NCBI GenBank assembly: GCA_002917075.1 | Contig: NTMA01000068.1 | Location: 62,001-126,000, forward strand | DNA: 64,000 nucleotides | Direction of reading: 5' to 3' | Source of the DNA: Hawksworthiomyces lignivorus | Taxonomy: Eukaryota > Ascomycota > Sordariomycetes > Ophiostomatales > Ophiostomataceae | Shown: positions 32,433 to 44,477 of the stretch, piece by piece | Numbering within the stretch: the first letter of the stretch is position 1 | How the letters are laid out: every line of letters starts with the position of its first letter | The notes under the pieces: model-generated | Told to the model about the DNA's origin: nothing | What the model saw: only the letters and a program-made list of their open reading frames with translations | Databases searched by the model: none | Position numbers and translations under genes: made by a program

Positions 32433-34655
32433 TCAATAGTTTCCTAGCCACTGGGTCAACGTCTCCTGGCTCGCCACGTCCAGGGCTGTGTTTCCGCGAA
32501 ACAGATCCTCGAAGAGGGCTGTATCAACACCCTGCAGGTCCCACTCGTCGGCCGCGCCGGCGACTCCCACCGAGACGGCGAACTGGTCCTCGGGCAAGAA
32601 CGACAATGGAAGCAGCGGTGACACAGGCTGGTCGAGTGGCGGCCACAACCCGGTAGGCTCTTCACTTGTGCCCACCGCCTCAGTCGGACAGGCCGCCGGC
32701 TGATCAGCTAGCAGCTGGCGCTCGAAGCGGATGGTGCCAAAGCAGGGGATACGGATATGCAAACCCTTGCCGCCGCCGGTGAGCTTACCTGCGCATCCCG
32801 CATCTTCTTCCTCTCCTTCTTCGTCTTCTTCCTCGCTGCTCCGGATGGTGCTCGTCCGGTACGGCGCGCCGCTGGCGGCGTCCGCCTCCATAGCGAGAAG
32901 GTGGCGGAGGATCCGGGTGATCTTCGTGGCGATGGCGTCGTCGTGGTTGCCAGCCATGGCGGCGAGAATGTCAAAGGTGCGCTCCATCAAGCCGCGGTCA
33001 CTGAGGCGGCTGTGGGCAAGGAGGTCCAGATTCGCCGAGGCAGAGGCAGAGAGCGCCTGGTGGCGCCGGCCGTGCGAGTCGATGTAGGCGAAGCACAGGA
33101 CGGTGGTGGAAATGAAGGCTAGAAAGTCCGCGCCGCGGCAGTAGTAGTGCGCCGGGTTGGCGGTGCGAAAGGCGATGAAGCGGGCCAGCGTCTCGCGGCA
33201 AGCGGTGACAGCGGCGATCTTGCTGTGATCGCGCCGGCGGTCGCTGCCATCGTCTGCTGGTGAGGCAGCGCGCAGCATGTATGGCAGGTGCAGCCGGATG
33301 AGAAGGTGAAAGTGGCTGAGCTGATCCATGAGACGAAACGTTTCGCGAGCAGCCTCCGTGCCGTCGCTGCTGCCACCGTCGCCACCGTCGCCACCACTAC
33401 TACTACTATTGGTCATGAGATCCGGGATGAGCCACCATTGGGGATGCATCGCGGTGGCCGCCTGCTGCAGCTCTGCATCAATTCTGTCCGTCTCAGCAAA
33501 GTCCCTTTCGTTACACTGGAGGACTCGGTCCGCAAAGACGCAGTGAGCATAGTGCAGACGATCAATTGGCCGGCCGTTTGCCATGATATCCGATACCGTG
33601 GAGCTCAATTCGAACGATGTCCGCGGCAGACCCAAGAGGATCGAGAGATAGCAGTCCATCTGGACAAGATGAAAACAGATCTGAGCGGGGTCGAGGGACT
33701 CGTCGACCGCACCGAGCCTTGCCTTTTTCTTATGTGGAGAGGAGGAAGAGGAAGACGGCAACTGGGCGTGGCGGCCGCGGTGCAGCCCCAATAACTGTGC
33801 TATGGCGACTGCACGGTGTACTGCCGTCCACGCGCGATGTAGGTCGCCGGTGTAATTGTGGTACATGGACTCAATGAGGATGCACTCAATGCCAGTTATG
33901 GACCGGACGAGCTCTTCATCAGAAGTCACAAGGCGGATCGCCGTGTCGACGACGCGCTTCATAATGGAGCGCTCCGCGGCACCGCCGTCGGGCAGGCTTG
34001 CGAGCGTCGAGGGAGGCACGCCTTGCAAAAATGTGCCCAGCACTAGAAGCTTGCGCGCAAATAGCACTGGGTGAGATCCTGGCGGGGGCAGCCGGAGGAT
34101 CGCCTGTGGTGGCGGCGGGTCCCAGCCGTGGGAGTCATCGTAGAGATTGCATATGCCGCTGTTGATGTACGCTGAGAGGCCTACGGGGAGGGTGTAGATG
34201 CGATCCATGTCTAGTGTGTCCGGCCAGACCGCGGTCAGTGCACGAGACAATTCTGAATATGGATCTGTGGTTGACGGGCTGTCGCTAGAGTCATTCGGAA
34301 GTCGTGAAGAAAGTGACAAAGGCGAAGCTGGACAAATGTACGTCGGTGTGACAGTGACGGTGACTGGTGTAGCCGACCTCCGGTCAGCACCAGCTCGTGC
34401 ACTGGGAGGGAGACAACGATCGGCATTGCGTTTTGCTGGTGATGCCGGTGGTGTTATGTCGATGTCCTGGCTCACACAGTCCGTTCCGCGTCGCTTGCAG
34501 TGGATACAGATGCTATCGGCAGGCACGGCGAAGCGGCAACGGACTTTGCGCCGTCTACACTCCCAGCAGCTCTGCGTGCCTTTGCGTACTTTGCGCCGCT
34601 TAGGCTCAGAAGATCTGTCCTCCTGTGGGCACACTCCAGTCATCTGTAGCTGCAT
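32433..34655 (-). CDS. Zn2Cys6 transcription factor, single exon
   Basis: A 740-residue uninterrupted frame. The zinc cluster lies near the N-terminus with Cys30, 33, 40, 50, 53 and 60 (CWECRRRKVRC, then ICIHCKRRGTDC), preceded by basic KRRKVRKG. A Thr/Ser/Pro-rich spacer follows, then a regulatory domain with RLVTSDEELVRSITGIECILIESMYHNYTGDLHRAW and AIAQLLGLHRGR, characteristic of the fungal-specific domain. There are Gly/Ser/Asp-rich and Glu-rich inserts (GGDGGDGG, EEEDEEGEEED). GC content is visibly higher than its neighbours, which may reflect a longer conserved coding stretch. Its promoter (34656 onward) carries TTCG-N2-CGAA palindromes. The target genes are not apparent; the next gene outward is the butanediol-dehydrogenase-like gene on the same strand. 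Confidence 0.88.
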   Translation of the reverse strand: MQLQMTGVCPQEDRSSEPKRRKVRKGTQSCWECRRRKVRCRFAVPADSICIHCKRRGTDCVSQDIDITPPASPAKRNADRCLPPSARAGADRRSATPVTVTVTPTYICPASPLSLSSRLPNDSSDSPSTTDPYSELSRALTAVWPDTLDMDRIYTLPVGLSAYINSGICNLYDDSHGWDPPPPQAILRLPPPGSHPVLFARKLLVLGTFLQGVPPSTLASLPDGGAAERSIMKRVVDTAIRLVTSDEELVRSITGIECILIESMYHNYTGDLHRAWTAVHRAVAIAQLLGLHRGRHAQLPSSSSSSPHKKKARLGAVDESLDPAQICFHLVQMDCYLSILLGLPRTSFELSSTVSDIMANGRPIDRLHYAHCVFADRVLQCNERDFAETDRIDAELQQAATAMHPQWWLIPDLMTNSSSSGGDGGDGGSSDGTEAARETFRLMDQLSHFHLLIRLHLPYMLRAASPADDGSDRRRDHSKIAAVTACRETLARFIAFRTANPAHYYCRGADFLAFISTTVLCFAYIDSHGRRHQALSASASANLDLLAHSRLSDRGLMERTFDILAAMAGNHDDAIATKITRILRHLLAMEADAASGAPYRTSTIRSSEEEDEEGEEEDAGCAGKLTGGGKGLHIRIPCFGTIRFERQLLADQPAACPTEAVGTSEEPTGLWPPLDQPVSPLLPLSFLPEDQFAVSVGVAGAADEWDLQGVDTALFEDLFRGNTALDVASQETLTQWLGNY

Positions 34656-35288
34656 ATTCGGCGTGCATTTAGAAACAATGTGTTGTCGTTGATCCGAGAC
34701 TCAGGCACCCTCAGCTAGATGGTGAGGCCTTCGTCCGAACTCTGGCTTCGGCCCAAAACAAAACACTTCGGTCGAAGGACGTTTTAGTAATCAGATCGGT
34801 GGTCGATTCGTCAGCGTCGCGGAGATAACAGCGCAATATCCCACACGAAAAAGATCATTGGAAATTTTCCTCTTAAAGACGTGCGCCTGTGTAGTTTCGG
34901 CTCTAACCTGTTTAAGGGGCGTGCTTCCTGTTCTTGTAAGCCTTGAGAGAATTTGGACAATAGTGATGAGATCGCTTCTATACACTTAAGAGATCCAAAG
35001 AGAATAGCGAATGACTTTCTGCACATGGCCGGCAGACGTAGCATCGACTGAGATAAGTGATGCTACATGACAATACAAGTCGGGCACTTTTTGCAGGAAA
35101 CTAAAATTAGCAGATACCTGAAGTGAACAGCAATTTGAGAGATGATATAAAAGTTTTAGAAAATATTAACAGAAGTTGCCTTCATAATAATATTTATAAA
35201 TAGTAGAGGAGGAATTCGTTTGGATTGAAATCTATTTGATAGCAAAATCGAAGGTACATTACTCTATGATGTTTGCAATACGTAAGAT
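34656..35288. other. Promoter side of the Zn2Cys6 gene and 3' flank of the MDR gene
   Basis: No gene. Two TTCG-N2-CGAA palindromes are listed separately. The right part is AT-rich. Confidence 0.5.
34730..34776. promoter_or_regulatory. Paired palindromic motif TTCGTCCGAA and TTCGGTCGAA
   Basis: TTCGTCCGAA at 34730-34739 and TTCGGTCGAA at 34767-34776, 75-121 bp upstream of the ATG at 34655 (minus strand). The second ten-mer also forms the right arm of the inverted repeat upstream of the NmrA-like gene at 48270-48279. It may be a binding site for a dimeric regulator; the assignment rests on sequence alone. Confidence 0.35.
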
Positions 35289-36618
35289 CTAACTTGGCGA
35301 AACTAGAACTTTAACATCATTGTTATTTCTGCTAAGTAGTCTCATAAACCCTTGATCAATAACGTTTGTCAAAGTAATCCTGCTTGTGATCAAGCGTTCG
35401 GGAGCTTTAATTTGACCTGAGATAATCATCAGCAGCTTTCTAAGATGTTAGGGCGATAGAAACACACCTGACAAAATAGCATCGATCACTTCCCCGAATT
35501 CTCCTTGTGTGTATACTGAGCTACCTATCCATGTAAATTGTTTTGATAGAAATAGATTTGCATTCACTATAGGTTTGGTCTTCCACATAGCCAAGTTGAC
35601 GATCGAACCTCGTGTGCGCACTGTGGCAAATGCAGTATCAACGGACTGCTGAACACCTGCACAGTCAAATATGACGTCTGGGCCAATATTATCACACATC
35701 TGGATGCTGGATGCCACAACATCGTCGACGAGGGGGTTGAGAGTTGTCGTAGCTCCGAACGACGCTGCTGTACTGGCACGAGACTCTGAAGGTTCTGACA
35801 CGAGTATAGTTTTGGCACCAAACGCTTGGAGGCAGAGTAATACTGCTAGTCCAATTGGACCTGAACTCACGAATTAGCATATAATCTAAGCATATAGCTA
35901 GAAGATATTCTTACCTCCTCCTAAGATGAGAGCAGATTGTCCAATTGCTATCTTGCTCACTTTGACTGCGTGCCACGCCACCGCCAGAGGTTCGACCAGC
36001 GCTCCGACTTCCATGGATATACTTGGTGGAAGTTTATATATATGTATTGGTTTGGCACAAATATAGTCTGAAAAACCACCACCGTAGCCCGCGTAGCCCA
36101 CAAAAACTCTCTTCTGGCACAACCCTGGTGCGTTGTGAAGGCAGGCATAGCAGGTATTGTCATAAGCCACGCTTTCGATCACGACTCGGTCGCCAGGCAC
36201 ATACCCTGACACATCTTCACCGACCTCGACTACCGTTCCCGATAGTTCATGGCCTATAGTGTGAGTGGTTAGTGATGCTGCTTAGGCGATAGAATATCGA
36301 GAGTAATAAATTTTTAATGTACTTCTTCAGCTCCGCTTGCCCAAAGTTAGACTTACCCAGCTGACATGGAAGACTCTCCGAGGTAATCGGATGCGGCGTA
36401 GATGGGATAAGGCGAGGTCCGCTTGTATACTCATGAAGATCTTGTTATGATTAATTTTGATTCGAATCGCAATCGGTCACGAGCAGCTCCGCGAAATTAC
36501 CTGTGCCACAAATTCCGCACCATGCAATCCTCAATTTTACCCATCCGGCTTCACAGATTGGCTCTGGAATTTCATCCAACCGAAGGTCTTGAGCACCATG
36601 GAACCGTAGGGCTCGCAT
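35289..36618 (-). CDS. Zinc-dependent MDR, (R,R)-butanediol/sorbitol dehydrogenase-like
   Basis: Exons (minus strand) 36618-36501, 36440-36357, 36253-35915, 35860-35468 and 35416-35289 give 353 residues, all junctions in phase. Catalytic zinc ligands are Cys37 in AWCGICGTDLHEY, His69-Glu70 in QLGHELSG and Glu155 in GALVEPLAVAWHAV. The nucleotide site GGGPIGLA is at residues 179-186. The overall pattern, especially CGICGTDLHEYTSGP and VEPLAVAWHAVK, is that of yeast Bdh1-type 2,3-butanediol dehydrogenases. The structural zinc loop (Cys102, Cys105, Cys113) seems to lack one of the four usual cysteines. Likely reaction: vicinal diol to alpha-hydroxyketone with NAD+, cytosolic. It is divergent from a sugar-porter gene. 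Polyol (xylitol/sorbitol) oxidation is the main alternative. Confidence 0.85.
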
Positions 36619-37162
36619 TGTGAGAGCAATTTGGTTTGATACTAATAAGAGTTCGATTGGCCTGCCGACTGTAAACCAGGAGATGGGCGATGCTGGGCTC
36701 CATATCGGCAGATTAAATGTTTAGACAATAGTGTCTTGGCGTCAAGAACACCTTCAGTACATGAGGAAGTTCGGATAAGGTTGAAGTACTGTAGCTTTGT
36801 GGTCGGGAAATGTGGTAGCTTTGGCGATAGGCATTTGTACTTCCCAAACAGCCAATCAAAGGGGTCGGTGATGCTACTCTGCTAACAATTGACAGCGCTA
36901 CCTGAACATCTAGACCCGCAACGAGACAAAAGCCAGGGAAGACGACTTTAACACGGCTAAAGTGGTTGTGGGGTACCCCAGACTTACAGCCCTTTTTCGT
37001 TTTCACCGACGGTGCGGTTGAACACCAACATGCAAAAAGTAGTTAAAAGTCATAATATCGCAACTTCGATGGGAGCTGGTTTCCGGAATCCGACAATTCT
37101 GTCTTACTCATACCGCTCTAAAGCTATATCCAAATTCGTCTGAACCAGTGCAAGCACCGAGA
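36619..37162. promoter_or_regulatory. Divergent promoter region between MDR and sugar-porter genes
   Basis: About 540 bp between two head-to-head genes. No gene is visible; a 97-codon minus-strand frame lacks motifs. Shared control of the flanking genes is possible, but no operator was recognised. Confidence 0.5.
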
Positions 37163-39312
37163 ATGATGCTGACTCGTCACGCTGGGGCGGACGCAGATGT
37201 CCGTGTTGAGCATGCCAAAGGCAGACAATTCCGTTGGTTTAATGTGTTCATGATTATAGTCATGAGCTTTGGTTCGCTCGGATACGGACTGAGCGCTTCC
37301 ATTATTGGAACAACTTTGTGAGAGTGACATAATTCGCCATATGACAAGACATTAAAAACTAACGCTTACCAGAGCACAACCCTATTTCATCTCCTACTTC
37401 GAAATTGAAAGCCGCCCGAATGGCGTCGCTCTTGAAGCCGCAACAAACGTGAGACAGTTCACACTAATGATATATGGAACGTGCCCGATACTGATGGCTC
37501 GTAGGGACTTTACCAAGCAGGTGGCTTTATTGGATGTTTTCTTGTGACACCTATTGCGGATAGATGGGGCAGGAAAGCGGCTATTGCTTTGGTAAGTTAA
37601 TTGACCATAACCGGTTGCTGCTAGTTTATTATCAAACTGCGACTAATCTAGCATCTTAAGGCTTCGACTGTGGTGATTGTCAGTGGTGCTCTCACAGCAG
37701 GTTCGGTCCACATCGGCATGTTTATCACGTTCAGATTTTTTAATGGGCTGGGGTAAGATGCATTTATAATTGTATCATGGCTATTTTAACTAACCTATGT
37801 TCCAGGGCCTTTTGCCTTCTCCTATTGATCCCAGTTTGGATGGCGGAAGTCGCTCCCCCAGCTGTCCGTGGTGCAATGGGTGTAGTCCACGGCATCTCCA
37901 TCAGTGCAGGGTACACTTTGGCACAGTGGATAGGATTTGGTTTTTTTCACGTTCATAACGACATCGCATGGAGGATGCCTCTGGGTATGTTTACAAAGGA
38001 TACCGTGGTGTGAGAGCTATGCTTACTGGCTGTTAGTTTTTCAATGCTTCCCACTTCTCGCTCTCCTAGTATCAATGTACTGGATTCCTGGTATGTCTCG
38101 CACAATCGAAGAGAACTTTAGACTTTCTTCTACTAATTCCGCCCAAGAGAGCCCTCGATTTCTCCTCATGAAAGATCGTATCGAACAGGCCCAAGATATT
38201 CTTAATAAGCTCCACAACAGTCAGGAAGCTGTCATTGAGCTCTCGCAGATCCGACGCCAAATATCTATCGACAAGCAACTTGACAGTAGTTGGATGCGTA
38301 TGCTAACTAAGCCGTCGTATCGGAAGCGAGCTATTATTGCTGCTGTTCTAGCCTCTTCCACCCAGATGGTTGGCACCCTCGTCATCGGAAGTAAGTCGCT
38401 TTCTCTGCTAGTTAACGTTTCACTATAAGCCTAGGTTTGCGCTGACTGACGAAAGATTACGGGCCATCCATCTATGCCCGTCTGAATTTTGATCCCAATG
38501 AACAATTTATTTTCCAGGCATGTAGTGTCATGACAGGATTCATGACGAGCCCCATTGCAGTATGGATTGTAGACCGAATGCCTAGGAATAAGCTATTAGG
38601 TGGTAGCGAGTTGGTCTGCATAGCGGCCATGATTGTCGAGGCCGCTTTGACAGCTACTATGGTACCAGACGGCAATAAAGCTGGCATGAGAGCTGCTGTG
38701 GCTATGATTTTCCTCTTTTTCGGAGTTTTCAACCTGGGCACTGACTGTACTTTGTATCCATACCTGAGCGAGATTTTCCCTACACATCTCCGCGTCAAAG
38801 GGCTTGCTCTAGGTGTGGCGGCTATCAATCTCACTGAGTACGTTGCCAAAGATTCGCGGTTCTGGAATATCAAGTCAACTAACATTATTTCGCAGTATTC
38901 TCTGGCTTCAGGTTGCTCCGACTGCATTTGAGTAAGCGATAACGTTTTGTTTTCAATATCGTAGCTGAGAAACGCACGCTTCACAACAAACCACCATTGC
39001 TAACAGATTTGGCAGTAATATTGGCTGGAAATTCTACCTCTGCTTTATTATTCCGGCCTTAATCATGTCTTTGTGCATCTTCTTCGCTTTCCCCGATACT
39101 TGGGGAGTTCCTTTGGAAGAAATCGCAGCGATGTTTGGAGTAAGTATTGTATCCCTATCAAAGGTAGTGAAAATTGTACATACCCAGCTCTAACGTTCTA
39201 ATAGGACCAAGATGAATTATACCATGTCGACATAAATGGGGACAATAGGCTACAAGAGGAAGAAGCAGAAAAAGAGGGTGCTTCAGTGACACATCACTCA
39301 GATACTCTCTGA
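37163..39312 (+). CDS. MFS sugar-porter family transporter, eleven exons
   Basis: Exons 37163-37317, 37373-37448, 37505-37591, 37652-37752, 37806-37984, 38037-38090, 38148-38390, 38456-38837, 38896-38931, 39007-39139 and 39205-39312 give 517 residues, every junction keeping phase. Sugar-porter marks are present: FGSLGYGLSASIIGTTLAQP (TM1), GGFIGCFLVTPIADRWGRK, PVWMAEVAPPAVRGAMGVVHGI, WRMPLGF, the PESPRFLL motif made by splicing at 38090/38148, YPYLSEIFPTHLRVKGLALG, and the FPDTWGVPLEEIAAMFG tail. The last replaces the usual PETKG. Proton-coupled uptake of a sugar, polyol or related compound at the plasma membrane is expected. The 36-nt exon 9 is notable. It lies between dehydrogenase and TPP-enzyme genes. 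An alternate start at 37166 is equivalent. Confidence 0.87.
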
Positions 39313-39701
39313 ATGGCTAGTAGTCCTTGTTCTAGATTTCCAAAGGAAAAAAAAGGCTGTAATAAAGTTTGCCAGGAGTAAATAATCAAGCTTTCGCTCG
39401 CGAAATTGAAAACAGTTGAATCCATTAATTATTTCGACATATTTTGTTAATAGGTATCTGTGATTCTGTCGCGTAAAATAGAAAACTATTTCCGTCATTT
39501 AGTTCTTATTAACTTATGAATTAGCTGCATGCTACCTTAGTTTAAAATACGTTTGATTGGTTTCACTGATAGCTGAAGTTTAACACTTTAATGACTGTGG
39601 TACAATTCTATGGAAAGTATGTATTTATATTTAGAGTTTAAATATACTGCGTCCGCTAGATTGTCTTTTGTCACTACGAGACAATAATTAACATAGTCGA
39701 T
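39313..39701. other. Convergent 3' spacer
   Basis: AT-rich spacer with no gene; presumably both 3' UTRs. Confidence 0.5.
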
Positions 39702-41682
39702 TTACACCTTGTAAAAGGGTCTAGGAACTTTGTCGTAATATGGGATGTTGATTGTGACAGCATCTTGCTCAGCGTTCATGTAAAGCCTCGTAATCGGATG
39801 GATTGGCTTGTCGTCAACGATCAAATTCAAGCATCCAGGGCCATTTGCAGCTGCAAGGTTCCTTACGGCCGGCTCAATTTCCTCGAACCTGGACACTTTT
39901 GCAGAGGCGTTACCCCAACCGTGTGCGACTTTGTCATATTCTGCTGAAGGGCTTAAGCGGCTGACACAACGGGCAGGATGATCATTACCGTAGAAAAGTT
40001 CTTGCCCATGAATTGACATTGCCCAGACATAATTATTGACAACCACAGTAAGTATGTTTAGATTGAATCGTGCATACGTGTCCAATTCGGAAATGTGAAA
40101 GCCCGCAGAGCCGTCACCTTGGATGTTGACAATCTGGCGCGATGGATCTGCAATAGCGGCGCCGAGAGAGTAGCCGAACCCATTTCCAAGGAGTACAAGA
40201 TACCCAAGGGCACCAAGAACAAGGTGTGGCTTTGCTTTGTGTGCCAGATCAGCACCCCACAATGCAGACTCTCCTCCATCGAGGCAAATGATGGAACCCG
40301 GCTCTAACGAGTCCATGACCTTGGAAAGCGCTTGGTATACATTCATGCGCCCCGGAGTAATCTCCATGGGCTCTGCAACAACTGGATGGGGGCGGCGCTG
40401 CATGCTTACAGCAAGCTCCAGCCATTCCTTTGATATCTTGAAAGGCCGCTTCTCTATTTCTTCGTTGAATGCCACCAGTGCAAGGGACAGGTCAGACACA
40501 ATACCGCAATCGATTGGGTGTGTTCTTCCAATCTCTCCGCCGTCGACGTCAACTTGGATATATTTGCAACCCTGCATCGGAAGGACCGCGCTCTTGCGCC
40601 CACCGAGATACATTCCAGTCCTGCATCCCAGAAGTATTATGAGGTCTGGCTGAGGGTTGCCACTAGCAAAAAGTGCACCGAGGCCCCTAGCGGCACCGGC
40701 GTCGAATTGACAATCCACAACGTTGAAACGGCGGTATTTTGCTCCATGGAAAAGAGGTGTTCCCGTCGCTTCAACAAGCTTCGAAAGTTGCTTATGCGCC
40801 TGATTCCACGAATCAAATTAGCATTGCTCCTAAACAACACTTGCTTTCTTTGCCCTACCCATACCTCAGTTGTGCGACCTCCTGAGCCAACGATTATGAC
40901 TGGTCTGCTGGCCTCTCTCCATAAATCTATAGCTTCTTTTACAGCAATTGGTGATGGACTAGGAGAGTGCGGAAGAGGTTTGCTAATAGCGCCCCATGAT
41001 ATGCGGCTACGATAAACAGGCCTAAATAAGACGTCTGAAGGAAAGTCAAGCAGCACCGGACCTTTTAAAAGTTAGGCATTTGATTCAGTAGATGGGGTTG
41101 ATCAACTAGGTAAATCATACCAGGTGCCCCAGCAAAAGCGGTACGGTAAGCGTGAGCCACAAATCGTGGAATTTCCTCTGGTTGTGGGACTCGGTGGGCA
41201 TATTTAGTAAGCCGCCTGGTAACATCAATTTGATCAATATATCCCTGGATAGCATTGGTTTCTTCCTCAACCATAGGAGCGGACGATGTGATAACGAGGA
41301 TGGGGCTTCTATCAGCCAGCGCTGTCCCCAGCCCTGGAAGGCCGTTGCAGAAACTATAAGGAGGCGAAATGTCAGCAGAGCTAAATGCCACCTATTTAGA
41401 AGCGACTTCTTCTCGAACGCACCCGCTATTCGCCGTCACAAAAGCTACTCCTAGTCCTCCTTTGATTTTTGCGTAGCCCTCGGCAGCTTGAACAGCCACA
41501 GTCTCATGACGTGTGTCAATGAGGCGAATCCCGTTATCTGAGCAGCCCATGAAGAATGCATCTAAATGACCTCCGTGTATTCCGAAAGCCACCTCTACGC
41601 CGATAGCCTTGAGACACTGCGACAATAAGTCGCCGCCGGTGAACTCACGACCTACCGGCAGAGTAATCGCAATAGGTTCCAT
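39702..41682 (-). CDS. Thiamine-diphosphate enzyme, benzaldehyde-lyase/acetolactate-synthase-like
   Basis: Exons (minus strand) 41682-41423, 41353-41121, 41061-40865 and 40799-39702 give 595 residues. The Pyr domain has GIHGGHLD (His36, His39), the cofactor-activating Glu60 in DTRHETVAVQAAEGYAK, and Gln123 in NAIQGYIDQ. The spacings His39-Glu60-Gln123 (21 and 63) equal those I recall for bacterial benzaldehyde lyase (His29, Glu50, Gln113). The middle domain has PVIIVGSGG and DLIILLGCRTGMYLGG. The PP domain has GDGSAGFHISELDTYARFNLNILTVVVNN, the TPP-Mg motif. Such enzymes make or cleave alpha-hydroxyketones (acyloins) or decarboxylate 2-keto acids. Neighbours include a butanediol-dehydrogenase-like enzyme and an SDR that handle acyloin-type compounds. 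It is unlikely to be mitochondrial acetolactate synthase: no transit peptide is seen and the active-site pattern differs. Confidence 0.87.
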
Positions 41683-42346
41683 GACGCTGGCTAATTTCCT
41701 AGCGGATAAGGAATAGTAAGAAAGAGCGAGAAACGCTTGTCGATATCTGAAATGACTGGTAAAAAATTGGTTGTCTGCGGATAGTAGTTACGCACTAAAC
41801 AGTACCTCTTCTTTCACTATGCCCTTGACGAAGCCTGGAATTAGCAATGTGGCATACGTTCTTCAGGCTACCTATATAAGTAGAGTAGGCTAAAATATGT
41901 GACGTACACACGTAGACGTAAAATATTCCTAGGCTACAGGTGTTGTTGAATACAGAATTTCCGCAGTGACTACGTTGCGACGAGTCTCAGGCTATCGGGT
42001 AAAGTGGTTGTTGAATAGCGTCGGCACCTAAAATGCAGGTCATTTTGTTTGGGTAATGTGGTAGCTCTATGCTTCATGCGGTAGGTGGAGACATAATAGG
42101 CCGCTAAACATCATAGCAATTTACGGTGGCTAGATGTGGACGTCTCTGCTGATGGTTTTATGTCACGACCCTCTTCTGGAATTCAAAAATCCCATGCTCT
42201 GTTCAATAATTATCTACCAAGTAAACTAAGTTTGTTCTACTTGAAATACTGTCTATAATTGCATCTCCATGTTTGCAACTCAGGGCTGGTCGAGATATCA
42301 ATTCGGGATTTCGTAGAGATTGACTCTCCCTATGCAGGTTTTCAGA
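41683..42346. promoter_or_regulatory. Divergent promoter region between TPP-enzyme and SDR genes
   Basis: About 660 bp between head-to-head genes, without a recognised gene. No clear palindromic operator was found. Confidence 0.5.
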
Positions 42347-43360
42347 ATGGGAACCGAAAACAGAGTCGCAATTGTTACGGGTGCAGGTATGTTATTTGTG
42401 CACCGTTGGACCTGACGAGAGCTTGCACACTAATATCAACCTAGCGAGTGGAATGGGCCTTGCCCTCACCAAACATTTGATCAGGGCCGGCTGGAAAGTT
42501 GGGATGAGTGATGTGAATGAGCAGTTGGGCAGTGCTTTGATGACCGAGCTGGGACAAAATGCAGTGTTTGTTGCAGCCAACGTGACTAATTACGACCAAC
42601 AAGCGGAACTATTCAAAGCCGTCTGGGAACGATGGGGTCGAATTGATTTTGGTGAGATTTATTAAAAAAGAGAAATCAAGAATCCTGCTGACAGAATTTT
42701 ATCACCACAGTTGCCGCCAATGCCGGAATCGTTGATAGTCATTCTCTCTATACTCCTTCAAGAGACAACTCGACGGAGGGAGTACCGCCAAAACCAAAGT
42801 TGCTTACAATTGATGTAGATCTGACAGGTGCAATTTATACTGTATATCTAGCTTTGCACTATTTCCGGCAGCATCCGATAACACCTGGCGGAAAGCTTAC
42901 CGTTACAGGAAGTTCAGCAGCACTGTATCCGCTTGAATCCGTCCCCTTGTATTCGGCTGCAAAATCAGGAGTATGTCACACGAAATGTTAAATACACTGA
43001 TCGCACACGTACTAATCTGGACTCTATAATTGAAAGATAGTGGGTTTGGTTCGGGCCATGGCGCCAAGGCTGAAAAGAGAAAACGTAACAATCAACTGCC
43101 TCTGCCCAGGAATTATCGAGACGGGGCTTACCAAGAGATTGATGCAATTAATACCTCCCCAAGCCATCACCCCAATTGAAACCGTCATTCAATGTTATGA
43201 TCGATTTATTGACGGCGATGAAACGGGGTGTACGGCAGAGATCAGCAAAGACAAAATTTACCTCCGCGAACAGCCCGAGTATGCCGATGAGTGGCAGCGA
43301 TGGCAGGCAGAGAATTTGACTGAGATTGGCCGAAGATCAAGGGAGGAACCCCAAGCTTAG
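42347..43360 (+). CDS. Classical short-chain dehydrogenase/reductase
   Basis: Exons 42347-42386, 42445-42651, 42711-42970 and 43037-43360 give 276 residues, all in phase. The cofactor loop TGAASGMG (residues 11-18) spans the first splice. An acidic MSDVN follows the second strand, suggesting NAD+ preference. AANAG follows, then the catalytic Ser in VTGSSAALYPLES, YSAAK (Tyr and Lys) and the NCLCPGIIETGL motif. The family is near 15-hydroxyprostaglandin/acetoin-type dehydrogenases. Next to a TPP enzyme and a Bdh-like MDR it may oxidise or reduce an alpha-hydroxyketone; this is inference. The long C-terminal stretch (KDKIYLREQPEYADEWQRW) is typical of fungal members. Confidence 0.86.
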
Positions 43361-44477
43361 GGGAATTGTACACCTATTCTACTATAATCAGCATGCCAAT
43401 GCACATGCTATGCGCTTAGTTTTCGATAACATAGTGAAATATCAGTTAGCTTTCCTCGCCATGACACCTCTACGTCTTCTCCATTCTAAAGGAACAAGTG
43501 ATCTATGCATTCAAACTTGACCATGGACTTTATATCGCGAATACCGCCAGACTGGAAGCACTAGGTTCACTAATTTCCCGCAAGTTGGTGCGGCAGCAGA
43601 ACCTAATGCTGACTTGAAGATGCCGTTGTATCTTGACCCGGCACACCTCCACATGGAACATCGCCACTCATCTGTGATGATCAGAAACGCTTCTTTAGTA
43701 AGAAAGTATGTGTTTGATTTGTAGTTGGGTGGTGACGCCTTCTGTTGGGAATCATAAGGATTTCGGTTGGGTTCTTGTCGAATCCCAAATAGAGGATGTG
43801 GTGTGTTTGCTCTTGATTACCCTGGAAACTGTTGAAGTCGAATGCAACATAATGCCAAAAGTTTTGCGAAGGTTATATCTGCTTGGCAGCGCACCTCAAC
43901 TATTGTCACAAAATCGCAATACCTTCTATGTGCGCCTGCGAGACGGTGGAGGAGATGCTAGATCATATAGTATTACACGGCACTAACATAAGAGGAAAGC
44001 TGTCGGATGAACCTAAGATTTGGGTTATCGAATATAGGACTTTTGGCGGTATTCGTCTCGAGTTGCGGTGGCTCAATCGGAATGGGCGCTCGTTCTGAGC
44101 TATTAATTCGCAAGCCAACTCCAGGAGACTGCGCCATTGACACGCGGTAGGTACTACATACAGCCCGTAGCTACCTTTACTAAACCAGACGGCGGGTTTT
44201 GGACGGCACCCTCTGAGGCAGGATAGGTGTGGATAGATTGTCAGGATTGGCTAATAAGTATAGAGTACGATTGAGCTCTACTCCGAAAAACGACTAGCTT
44301 CCAAGTTAGCCGTGTAGTGGAGTCACTTGGATAATGGATAATCAAGACCGACTCAATTGCCGACTTGAACTCCGAGACTTTGGAGAAAGCCATGCTAGTC
44401 AAATTCAGAGTCTTTTGTAGCCAGCCGGGAGAGAATGCAGCTGCGCGAAAAACGTCTTGCAAACTAAAAGTTTCACG
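43361..44477. other. Intergenic, possible coding relic, no gene recognised
   Basis: One stretch (about 43493-43615, plus) reads with protein-like composition (EQVIYAFKLDHGLYIANTAR, then LEALGSLISRKL) but is closed by stops on both sides. I do not recognise it. The rest holds the regulator promoter. Confidence 0.35.

Noticed and set aside
32731..34692. Several long frames antisense to the 740-residue regulator
   Set aside because: They are shadows of a GC-rich coding strand; repetitive Ser/Arg/Ala composition and no motifs.
39702..41682. IolD-like inositol-ring hydrolase as identity of the TPP enzyme
   Set aside because: Sugar porter and polyol-like dehydrogenase nearby suggested it, but the active-site pattern and 595-residue length fit benzaldehyde lyase better.
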